A stretch of DNA of 5,484 bases from Prevotellaceae bacterium (GTDB lineage Bacteria; Bacteroidota; Bacteroidia; Bacteroidales; Bacteroidaceae): positions 1 through 5,484 of the forward strand of contig JAUNIK010000206.1 of NCBI GenBank assembly GCA_030523505.1, given 5' to 3'. Position 1 is the first letter of the stretch; every line of letters starts with the position of its first letter. This document shows, piece by piece, positions 1 through 5,347 of this stretch. The notes under the pieces were generated by a model. It saw only the letters and a list, made by a program, of their open reading frames with translations, was not told the DNA's origin and did no database searches. The position numbers and the translations under genes are program-made.

Positions 1-32
1 CTGCCCTCTGTGTTGCTTTCAGCGACATTGAG

Positions 33-74
33 TCTGCACTCGGCATAGTTTAAGCGAGCTTAACTCTGCACTCG
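33..74. repeat. 10-bp direct repeat flanking a palindrome, left intergenic region
   Basis: TCTGCACTCG occurs at 33-42 and 65-74. Between the copies lies TTAAGC-GA-GCTTAA (50-63), a 6-bp-arm palindrome. No gene is supported in 1-182. The minus-strand form 'CGAGTGCAGA...' resembles dispersed intergenic sequence I recall from Prevotella genomes, but this cannot be confirmed from the window. Confidence 0.5.
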
Positions 75-132
75 TTTGAATCAATGTTGCATGTTGCCTA
101 TGTTAACACATAAAAATCGATAATTTCGTGAG

Positions 133-160
133 ATTCGTGTTCAAAAAAAACAACGCGAAT
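133..160. repeat. Short inverted repeat with A-rich loop
   Basis: ATTCGTGTT (133-141) pairs with AACGCGAAT (152-160), one G-U pair, around a ten-base A-rich loop (142-151). A partial third copy, ATTTCGTG, precedes it at 123-130. There is no T-run directly after either side, so it is not a typical terminator. Confidence 0.4.
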
Positions 161-182
161 AGAATTTTGTTCTCTTCTAAGC

Positions 183-226
183 AAACAAAAAGCCCGAGGA
201 TTTCTCCTCGAGCCTTCTTTTGTTTT
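183..226 (-). terminator. Rho-independent terminator of the surface-protein gene (possibly bidirectional)
   Basis: Positions 191-200 pair with 205-214 in a 10-bp stem with two G-U pairs around a four-base loop (GAAA on the minus strand). On the minus strand it is followed by T5-G-T3 (191-183). It starts 28 bases after the TAA at 243. On the plus strand the hairpin is followed by 'ttcttttgtttt', so it could also stop transcription from the left. Confidence 0.88.
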
Positions 227-242
227 ATAAGTTGTATCGGTT

Positions 243-3200
243 TTATTTTATAATAACCTTTTTGCCATTTTCAATGTAAATGCCCTTCTTCACGCTCTGT
301 ATCTTGCGTCCCTGCAGGTCGTAAATGTTTTCGTTTTCAGCCTGTATTGAGTTTGTCGATACAGCATCAATTCCATTAACATCTCCACCAACAATAACAG
401 TGAATGTATAATCCTCTGGCTTTGTCTGCGACTGGTCTGGACGTGTCATCACGATGTTCTTCAGAGTGATGTTGTAAACACCTGGGGCGAGGTCCTCATC
501 GAATGCGAATGGCATATCGAGGATGGCACCTGATTCACCAAAGAACACATCCTGTGACATAGAGTAAACCATCACGTTCATAGAACCGTCAGCATTCATA
601 CCTGCATCTGCAGTATGGTATGAAGCGTCTGTACGGTTAGACTCAGTGTTGAATACAGGCTGTTCGTATTTCTTATTGCCAAGAGCATCGATAGAAGAAG
701 CCCATGAGATACCCTCAGGGAATACCACATCACACTGGAAGGCTGTGAACTCTTCATCGGCATTGTTCATACAGAGATGAGCATTTGCTTTCAGTGTGCC
801 TTCCTCAACAGAGAATGAGTCTGCAATGAGTTTGCTGTCGGAACGAGTAGCGAGAAGTCTGCCTTCCTGCATTGTGTTCATAGGCTTTGCAGAGCTGACG
901 CCGCTGCGGATGATTGAGATAATACCTACGATATCAGTGATGTTGATTACGCCATCACAGCTAATATCAGCTGCGTCATAGACAAAGTCGGGACTAGCGT
1001 TACCACGGATGTAGGCAATAACCGCAACGATGTCAGTGATATTGATATTGCCATCACCATTAGCGTCCCCCAATTCATATTTTGGAATTGTCAGTCTACT
1101 TACAACCTTTGCAACATTCTTCTCTTTCTGATTTATATCTGTCATTACGATGTTGCGGATGATGAGATTGTAGTCGGTAGCTTCCATATCCTCAGAGATC
1201 TCAAGTGGGAGAGTCATGAGGGCACCGTCGGTTCCAAGTATAGATTCGAGATCCATTGAATAGACTATGATGCTATAACTACCATCTGCATTGATAGCGA
1301 TTGGAGAGATAGTGTGGTACGAGGCGTCAGTACGTTCTTCGTTGAAAATTGGGAGGATGTAACTGACATTGCCACGTTTGTCTGTAGTTGTCTTCCATGA
1401 TACGCCTTCAGGTAGATATACATCGCACTGGAATGCAGTGATGTTCTCCTGTGCACACTTCATGTTCAGTTCGAGGTTGAAATCACCAGCACGTTGCTCA
1501 ACATCATTGAAGTAGAGCACATTAGGATACACAGAAATATCTGTGCTTGGTTCTAAGCTTGTAGGCTCATCACTAGCATTAGAAGAAACGGTTACAACAC
1601 AACTGGCAGAGAGGTTCGTTCCATCAGTTGTTGTAGCATTGATTGTTGTTGTGCCTGTAGTCAATGCTGTAACAATGCCATTCTCTACAGTTGCAACATA
1701 TTGGTTACTGCTACTCCATGTTACTGATTTTTGTGTCGTACCATTCGGCATAACGCTTGCAAGCAATGTTGCCGTCTCACCAGGTTTGATAGTAATTGAA
1801 GAGTTGCTTAGTGTTATACCTGTTGCAAGTACAACATCATCCCCTTTTGAAATATTAAGATAAGGATATTCTCTACCCTCCTGAATTAACCATGTGTTGC
1901 CCATGTCCCAACCTAGATTCATGTAGAATTCTGATGACATGAGCTCTGTTTCAGTCTTTGCTATACCCTCAATATTATCATCAGTCTTGCGTTGTGGAAC
2001 ATTGTTCAGTGAAACCTGCATTGTGTTTAAGGCGTAATTATTCATATCAGGCTCATTACAACCATTCTTGAAACCGCCAACAACACGACAGCCCCATGAT
2101 GACTGTGCTGTCAGCGAAATAATGTTATTCAGCGCAACACTGTTTGATAGCGACGCACTGGTTCCATCTAGTTCCCCGACTACACCGGCACCATACATGA
2201 CACCAGTAACATCACCCTGTGCATAGCATTTGTCAATAGAACCATATGAATAGCCGACAAGGCCTGCTGTGTAGAGGGTTCCGCTTGTTGATGCTGTGCT
2301 GTAACAGTTCGTTATGGAATTTGTTGAAATTCCAACAAGACCACCAGTATAACTATTGTCACCAGACGCAGAAACTATTCCAAAAGAAGCACAGTTGCTT
2401 AAAACAACATTTGATTTTCCTATCAAACCACCAACATTACTTTCACTTCCTGTGGATACTATTTCTAATTCAGATAATGCTTGTGTGAAGGTTCCGCCAT
2501 CAGCATGTCCAACAAGACCTCCAACATTTGACACATTTCCAGTAGCATTAACAATGGCTTCTGTTCCGCAATAATCTAAGATTACATTCTTTGTATGACC
2601 AGCAAGTCCTCCTATATTTGCACCAGCAAAACTTGTAGAAACAACGCCTTGATAAAAAACTTCCTTTAGTGTTGAATTTTCAGTATATCCAACGACACCG
2701 CCAATCTTCTCGGTTCCTTCAGCATTGCCGAGAACCTCGCAGTTGATGATCTGACCATTATACATTCTTCCAATGAGAATGCCTGTGTAGTTACCACCTC
2801 TGACATATTTATCTTTAGCCACCTCTACTTTAAGGTTCTTTATATATCCAGCTGAATAGTTAGAGAACAAACCGTTATAATCATCGGTAGTGTTAATCCA
2901 TAAACCTGTTATCTTATGATTGTCACCATCAATGTATGTTGCAGCAGTACTGTTGCGACCTATTGGCTGCCAACCTGTTGTTGGGGAGTTTTCGCGAATC
3001 CAGTTGGTAAGATCAATGTCATTCATAATCCTATAATATCCCGAGTTGCTTGCTCCTTGTAGGTCTTCTGCACTGTAGATGCGATAAGGGTCTGTTTCTG
3101 TACCGCTGCCAGGGTATTTCACTGTTGCTGAAGTGAAATATGATGGTGTAATATTGTCAACATCGGCATAAAGCTGTACCTGTGCACCGCTTTGAAGTTC

Positions 3201-4217
3201 CTCTGTAGTGAAAGACCATTGGTTGCCAATGCACTGTGTCGAAACAGGTTCGCGATCCTTATAGTACATATAGACGGTACCACCATCAAGGCTCTTCCCA
3301 TGTATCTCTGTAGCGTGGCTCACAAGCGAAGACTCAATAACTGGAGGAGCTGCCTGATATTTCTTGTAAGGATAACATTCTGTTTCGAGAATGTTCCAGT
3401 TTTCATCGAAATTCCAACCCCATGAAACATAGTTCGCTTTTAGTTTCAGCATCGAAGGACCAACACTAGTTCCGTTCTGTTCATCGTCTACTATGTCTTG
3501 TGCTACTCCGCAGAGCATTACACTTGTTTGTGTTAGGGCACGGTTGCTTTCTTGTGAGCCAAGAGCACCAATGACTACGTTTTCCCCACGACTGCCATAT
3601 ATACGTCCAACGTTTGACGAAGAAGCACTAATGTTGGGGTTGGTGGCAACATTTGATTTGATGGTAAGGGTGAATGTACTATTGCTTACACTCGTTCCTG
3701 TTGCAGTACCAGCTATGCCGCCAACATTATTGCGTCCAACAATTTTTGCATAGGAATAACAATTTGTTATATATCCAGCATCCTTTAATCCCACGAGTCC
3801 GCCTACGTTGTCGTTCCCTGATATGCTACCACTGTAGTAACTATTGGTGATATCTGTGCTGACAATGTCTTTGTAATATTTATTCCAATGATAATAGTGT
3901 ACTTGGGGGCCATTATAATGTGGATGACTAACATCTTCACTACGATATGAATTTGCCGTTTCATCAGTTCCGATTAATCCACCTACCCAATCCATACCTG
4001 AGATATTTGCAATACTCAAGCAATTGGACATTTTTGGGTATGATGTGTTACCATTGGTAATTTCATTTTTGCCACAATAGGAACATTCACTATATGGTTG
4101 ATCATTTTGGTTGAGGACAGCTCCTACTACGCCACCCACAAAATTTATGCCCGTGATATCACCAAAGTGGCTACAGCTTTCCATTTCTGCTATGCATCCT
4201 CCTTTGCTGAGTCCCAA
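243..4217 (-). CDS. C-terminal part of the interrupted surface protein (GLUG, Big_2, cohesin-like, dockerin, sorting tail)
   Basis: This long open frame continues directly from the interrupted N-terminal part, in the same frame. The possible start at 4217 is a TTG that encodes Leu of the motif TGGILG, so it lies inside a repeat and is not a natural gene start; the first ATG is at 4184. Neither follows a ribosome site I can recognise, and no signal peptide is present, so a protein started here would not be exported. It holds the rest of GLUG module 1, all of module 2, a Big_2 domain, two cohesin-like domains around a dockerin and the C-terminal tail ending NGKKVIIK. It is best read as the distal part of the upstream gene. 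The reading frame is long and shows no further stops or shifts, which suggests the interruption is recent or artefactual. Confidence 0.75.
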   Translation of the reverse strand: MGLSKGGCIAEMESCSHFGDITGINFVGGVVGAVLNQNDQPYSECSYCGKNEITNGNTSYPKMSNCLSIANISGMDWVGGLIGTDETANSYRSEDVSHPHYNGPQVHYYHWNKYYKDIVSTDITNSYYSGSISGNDNVGGLVGLKDAGYITNCYSYAKIVGRNNVGGIAGTATGTSVSNSTFTLTIKSNVATNPNISASSSNVGRIYGSRGENVVIGALGSQESNRALTQTSVMLCGVAQDIVDDEQNGTSVGPSMLKLKANYVSWGWNFDENWNILETECYPYKKYQAAPPVIESSLVSHATEIHGKSLDGGTVYMYYKDREPVSTQCIGNQWSFTTEELQSGAQVQLYADVDNITPSYFTSATVKYPGSGTETDPYRIYSAEDLQGASNSGYYRIMNDIDLTNWIRENSPTTGWQPIGRNSTAATYIDGDNHKITGLWINTTDDYNGLFSNYSAGYIKNLKVEVAKDKYVRGGNYTGILIGRMYNGQIINCEVLGNAEGTEKIGGVVGYTENSTLKEVFYQGVVSTSFAGANIGGLAGHTKNVILDYCGTEAIVNATGNVSNVGGLVGHADGGTFTQALSELEIVSTGSESNVGGLIGKSNVVLSNCASFGIVSASGDNSYTGGLVGISTNSITNCYSTASTSGTLYTAGLVGYSYGSIDKCYAQGDVTGVMYGAGVVGELDGTSASLSNSVALNNIISLTAQSSWGCRVVGGFKNGCNEPDMNNYALNTMQVSLNNVPQRKTDDNIEGIAKTETELMSSEFYMNLGWDMGNTWLIQEGREYPYLNISKGDDVVLATGITLSNSSITIKPGETATLLASVMPNGTTQKSVTWSSSNQYVATVENGIVTALTTGTTTINATTTDGTNLSASCVVTVSSNASDEPTSLEPSTDISVYPNVLYFNDVEQRAGDFNLELNMKCAQENITAFQCDVYLPEGVSWKTTTDKRGNVSYILPIFNEERTDASYHTISPIAINADGSYSIIVYSMDLESILGTDGALMTLPLEISEDMEATDYNLIIRNIVMTDINQKEKNVAKVVSRLTIPKYELGDANGDGNINITDIVAVIAYIRGNASPDFVYDAADISCDGVINITDIVGIISIIRSGVSSAKPMNTMQEGRLLATRSDSKLIADSFSVEEGTLKANAHLCMNNADEEFTAFQCDVVFPEGISWASSIDALGNKKYEQPVFNTESNRTDASYHTADAGMNADGSMNVMVYSMSQDVFFGESGAILDMPFAFDEDLAPGVYNITLKNIVMTRPDQSQTKPEDYTFTVIVGGDVNGIDAVSTNSIQAENENIYDLQGRKIQSVKKGIYIENGKKVIIK
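246..374 (-). other. C-terminal sorting-type tail
   Basis: Residues 1572-1614 end in 'NIYDLQGRKIQ' then 'KKGIYIENGKKVIIK'. This is the pattern of the type IX (Por) secretion system type A C-terminal sorting domain as found, in shortened form, on many Prevotella exported proteins: N-x-Y-D-L-Q-G-R, then G-[I/L]-Y-I, then a basic end. It would direct the protein through the outer membrane and is usually removed. It is lost from the product when the internal TAA is obeyed. Confidence 0.75.
387..833 (-). repeat. Cohesin-like domain, copy 2
   Basis: Residues 1419-1567 repeat copy 1: 'FTAFQCDVVFPEGISW' (12 of 16 identical to the copy 1 segment), 'RTDASYHT' (8 of 8 identical), 'NADGSMNVMVYSM', 'GAILDMPFAF' and 'YNITLKNIVMT'. 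The conserved blocks keep their order and near-equal spacing, so the domain was duplicated within the gene, with the dockerin lying between copies. DNA identity is visibly lower than protein identity, so the duplication is not recent. Confidence 0.75.
903..1073 (-). other. Type I dockerin domain
   Basis: Residues 1339-1395 hold two EF-hand-like calcium loops. Loop 1, 'DANGDGNINITDI', has D1341, N1343, D1345, N1349 and D1352 at positions 1, 3, 5, 9 and 12, a full ligand set. Loop 2, 'DISCDGVINITDI', has D1374, S1376, D1378, N1382 and D1385, with Ser at position 3. Each loop is followed by a hydrophobic helix (VAVIAYI; VGIISII). Length and spacing fit the family. The position is unusual because dockerins commonly sit at a protein terminus. 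Confidence 0.9.
1086..1541 (-). repeat. Cohesin-like domain, copy 1
   Basis: Residues 1183-1334 resemble Bacteroidetes cohesin-like domains: an 'ITAFQCDVYLPEGVSW' strand pair (1216-1231), 'RTDASYHT' (1252-1259), 'NADGSYSIIVYSM', a 'G..GALMTLPLEI' strand and 'YNLIIRNIVMT'. The copy at 387-833 shares the same landmarks in the same order. Cohesins in cellulosomes bind dockerins; in this phylum many such domains have no proven partner, so binding is not shown here. Confidence 0.75.
1584..1829 (-). other. Big_2-type bacterial Ig-like domain
   Basis: Residues 1087-1168 match the Big_2 (BID_2) plan: 'ATGITLSNSSITIKPGETATL' at the start, 'LLASVMPNGTTQKSVTWSSSN' in the middle with the usual P-x-x-A/T...V-x-W-x-S-S-x core, then 'VATVENGIVTAL' and 'GTTTINATTTDG', ending 'SCVVTVS'. 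This family is a structural spacer in bacterial surface proteins and invasins. It joins the second beta-helix to the cohesin/dockerin part. Confidence 0.9.
1848..3110 (-). repeat. GLUG-repeat beta-helix module 2
   Basis: Residues 660-1080 repeat the plan of module 1: header 'GSGTETDPYRIY', 'DIDLTNWI', 'GWQPIG' at 705-710 and 'DGDNHKITGLWI'. GLUG motifs begin at about 767 (YTGILIG), 794, 824, 854, 884, 913, 939 and 965, and the closing strand is 'LGWDMGNTW...YPYLNIS'. Spacing is very regular (30, 30, 30, 29, 26, 26 residues). Unlike module 1 it is fully open. The shared headers and closers indicate an old internal duplication of a whole module. Confidence 0.88.
3114..3347 (-). other. Ig-like linker domain between the two GLUG modules
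   Basis: Residues about 581-658 lack GLUG motifs and contain alternating beta-type segments: 'LDGGTVYMYY', 'NQWSFTT', 'GAQVQLYADV', 'SYFTSATVKY'. The pattern resembles bacterial Ig-like spacer domains of adhesins, where a 'GGTVYVYY...' strand precedes a 'W' core residue. It probably sets the distance between the two beta-helices. The family assignment is an inference from pattern only. Confidence 0.4.
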
Positions 4218-5015
4218 GATACCGCCAGTTTAATCGCCGTCATTATTATTTGTTCCCTTATGATGACAATTAATAAAAATATTATTGAACGACTCCGCTA
4301 CACCGCTGATACCGCCAATAGTATTTTCACCTTTGATATTTGCCTTAACGGTACAATTATTCAGTGAACATCCATGAATTGACCCTATCAGTCCTCCAGC
4401 AAGTCTTACTTTTGCAACAATAGAACCGTTATAAGTACAATCTGTGATATAGCAGCTTTCCACTGTTCCTCCTATACCGCCAATAGTTCCATATTCGAAA
4501 ATGCTACCAGCTTTAGATTCCATGTTGCCTGTTACATCGCAATCCGAGATTGTGCTTCCCTCACGCATGTAGCCCACGATACCTCCAATGTCGCATAAAC
4601 CAGACAGCTTTCCTGTTATCTCAACATCGCAGTTGGTAAAAGAACAATCGCCATACGACGTACCACAGAGAACGGAGACATAATGATGACCAGTTACATT
4701 TGATGCCTTGATTGTTAGGTTATTAATTTGTGCACCATATACATAACCAAAGAGACCAATGTTGTCATAGTTTGGACGATTAATCATCAATCCGCTAATG
4801 GTATGACCATTTCCGTAGAAAACACCCTTGAATGGGGAAGACTCCACTCCGATTGGAGCCCAACCTTGAGAAGGGTTGTTCTCTGCAATATAACCGGAAA
4901 TATCCAAATCCTTCTGGAGTTTAAACACTACTCCTTCTTGATTTAGGAAGTTAGCTAACTGAGCCAATTGATTCTCATTATAAATGAGATAAGGACTGCT
5001 TTCTGTTCCATCTCC
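3366..5015 (-). repeat. GLUG-repeat beta-helix module 1
   Basis: Residues 25-574 form a module with a header (GTESSPYLIY, GWAPIG, YGNGHTISGL), a run of GLUG motifs at about 109, 166, 201, 229, 256, 286 (stop), 316, 367, 427, 454 and 492, and a closing strand 'WNFDENW...YPY' at about 558-574. The units are of the [N/Y]-[V/T]-G-G-[L/I/V]-[V/I/A]-G type with turns such as 'ITNCYS'. GLUG motifs (Pfam GLUG family) are found in secreted, repeat-built surface proteins and probably stack as a right-handed beta-helix. Two units are longer than usual (about 51 and 60 residues), with a CxxC loop and an aromatic/His-rich loop. Confidence 0.85.
4230..4232 (-). other. In-frame internal stop codon (TAA) in a GLUG repeat
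   Basis: On the minus strand the codons read Gly-Asp-TAA-Thr-Gly-Gly-Ile-Leu-Gly. The stop is the first position of a GLUG motif. Motifs before and after begin at residues 256, 286 (the stop) and 316, exactly 30 apart, so no bases were gained or lost. A matching motif, YTGGLVG at residue 913, has Tyr there; TAT or TAC to TAA is one base change. Lys (as in KIGGVVG, residue 794; AAA to TAA) is also possible. Confidence 0.9.
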
Positions 5016-5087
5016 CGATCCAGAGAATTGTGCTGATGCCCATAAGGTGTTGAGCATGCAAGCAATTACAAATAAAGTCTTTTTCAT
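4230..5087 (-). CDS. N-terminal part: secreted GLUG beta-helix fragment, 285 aa
   Basis: This is the only part of the locus translated if the internal TAA is obeyed. It begins MKKTLFVIACMLNTLWASAQ, a lysine pair, a hydrophobic core and an A-S-A|Q signal peptidase I site after residue 19. The mature protein opens with the GLUG-module header: 'GDGTESSPYLIY', a 'DLDIS' strand, 'GWAPIG' at residues 75-80 and 'FYGNGHTISGLMI' at 90-102. GLUG motifs follow at residues 109 (NIGLFG), 166 (DIGGIVG), 201 (TIGGIGG), 229 (LAGGLIG) and 256 (TIGGISG). An in-frame ATG at 5117 would add ten residues (MQSNNNNKTI); I prefer 5087 because it gives a clean signal peptide. The leader before it is A-rich with no Shine-Dalgarno, which is usual in this phylum. 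The product would be exported but lacks any anchoring or sorting domain, and its beta-helix is cut mid-array, so it may fold poorly. Confidence 0.8.
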   Translation of the reverse strand: MKKTLFVIACMLNTLWASAQFSGSGDGTESSPYLIYNENQLAQLANFLNQEGVVFKLQKDLDISGYIAENNPSQGWAPIGVESSPFKGVFYGNGHTISGLMINRPNYDNIGLFGYVYGAQINNLTIKASNVTGHHYVSVLCGTSYGDCSFTNCDVEITGKLSGLCDIGGIVGYMREGSTISDCDVTGNMESKAGSIFEYGTIGGIGGTVESCYITDCTYNGSIVAKVRLAGGLIGSIHGCSLNNCTVKANIKGENTIGGISGVAESFNNIFINCHHKGTNNNDGD

Positions 5088-5182
5088 AATTGTTTTGTTA
5101 TTGTTATTTGATTGCATTATTAATTCAATATTTCCCTATCTAAAATCTTATAATTATCATCTGTCCAGAACATTTGCCCAAT

Positions 5183-5201
5183 TTGTATTGCAAAAATACA
5201 A
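5183..5201. repeat. Perfect 7-bp inverted repeat over the candidate -7 element
   Basis: TTGTATT (5183-5189) and AATACAA (5195-5201) are exact reverse complements separated by five bases (GCAAA). The repeat covers the whole candidate -7 element. It could be a regulator-binding site or chance in AT-rich sequence. Confidence 0.45.
5191..5198 (-). promoter_or_regulatory. Candidate Bacteroidetes -7 element for the surface-protein gene
   Basis: The minus strand reads TATTTTTG, a full match to the TAnnTTTG -7 consensus of Bacteroides-type sigma factors. It predicts a start of transcription roughly 95-100 bases before ATG 5087. No good -33 TTTG is found 19-21 bases upstream (only TTTA-like sequence), so the promoter may be weak or need an activator. 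The element lies inside a 7-bp inverted repeat (5183-5201). Confidence 0.5.
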
Positions 5202-5249
5202 TCTTTTTTTTTAATTACATAAAAAAGTAAAAAAAATGTTTCTTCGCAT

Positions 5250-5325
5250 AAAAAAAACTAAATATGCATAAATCCCTGCCTTCCATTATCCTTATATATT
5301 AATAAGGTGTAGGAAAGCAGGGATT
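5250..5325 (-). terminator. Composite hairpin plus T-run after the small acidic gene
   Basis: Positions 5271-5284 pair with 5312-5325 in a 14-bp stem with one G-U pair. Inside it 5290-5295 pairs with 5302-5307 (CCTTAT/ATAAGG). On the minus strand the outer stem is followed, after about 13 bases, by T8 (5257-5250). The location just after a stop codon supports a terminator. The delayed T-run and the unusually long two-storey stem are atypical. Confidence 0.65.
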
Positions 5326-5347
5326 AATATTCTGTGTTCAGGATGGC

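Larger units (their letters stand above)
243..5087 (-). pseudogene. Giant GLUG-repeat / cohesin-like / dockerin surface protein, interrupted by one in-frame TAA
   Basis: One reading frame runs 1,614 codons to a TAA at 243-245, broken only by TAA at codon 286 (4230-4232). Domains by residue, counting from ATG 5087: signal peptide 1-19; GLUG beta-helix module 25-574; Ig-like linker about 581-658; second GLUG module 660-1080; Big_2 Ig-like domain 1087-1168; cohesin-like 1183-1334; dockerin 1339-1395; second cohesin-like 1419-1567; C-terminal sorting-type tail 1572-1614. Proteins of this style in Bacteroidales are exported and surface-attached, with presumed adhesion or glycan-related roles, but no catalytic domain is visible. 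I infer one ancestral gene because both parts are in the same frame and the GLUG register is unbroken across the stop. A candidate promoter lies at 5191-5198 and a terminator 28 bases past the stop. Whether it is a true pseudogene, a strain-specific nonsense allele or a sequence error cannot be settled from one read of the locus. Confidence 0.85.

Noticed and set aside
1543..1863. Plus-strand open frame of 106 codons
   Set aside because: It is antisense to the Big_2 domain and has low-complexity Val/Leu-rich translation expected from the opposite strand; no start signal or domain is seen.
2246..2574. Two overlapping plus-strand open frames
   Set aside because: Both are antisense shadows of GLUG module 2, where regular repeats keep other frames open by chance.
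2280..2720. CRISPR-like array: similar plus-strand words such as 'accaccaa' and 'acctccaac' at about 90-base spacing
   Set aside because: The words are the reverse complement of degenerate codons for the V-G-G motif, the copies differ from each other, and the spacing equals the 30-residue protein repeat.
4182..4217. Independent second gene starting at TTG 4217 or ATG 4184
   Set aside because: Both starts lie inside a GLUG repeat, with no recognisable promoter or ribosome site and no signal peptide, although the protein ends in an export-type tail.
4230..4232. TAA read as a sense codon (alternative genetic code)
   Set aside because: TAA is also the true terminal stop of this gene (243-245) and of the small gene (5348-5350), both followed by terminator hairpins, so TAA works as a stop here.
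4217..4232. Programmed frameshift between the two parts
   Set aside because: Both parts lie in the same frame, and GLUG spacing stays at 30 residues across the stop; no shift is needed or possible as an explanation.
4098..4367. Plus-strand open frame of 89 codons overlapping the internal stop
   Set aside because: It lies opposite GLUG repeat codons on both sides of the stop, has no recognisable domain, and the minus-strand frame is clearly the coding one.
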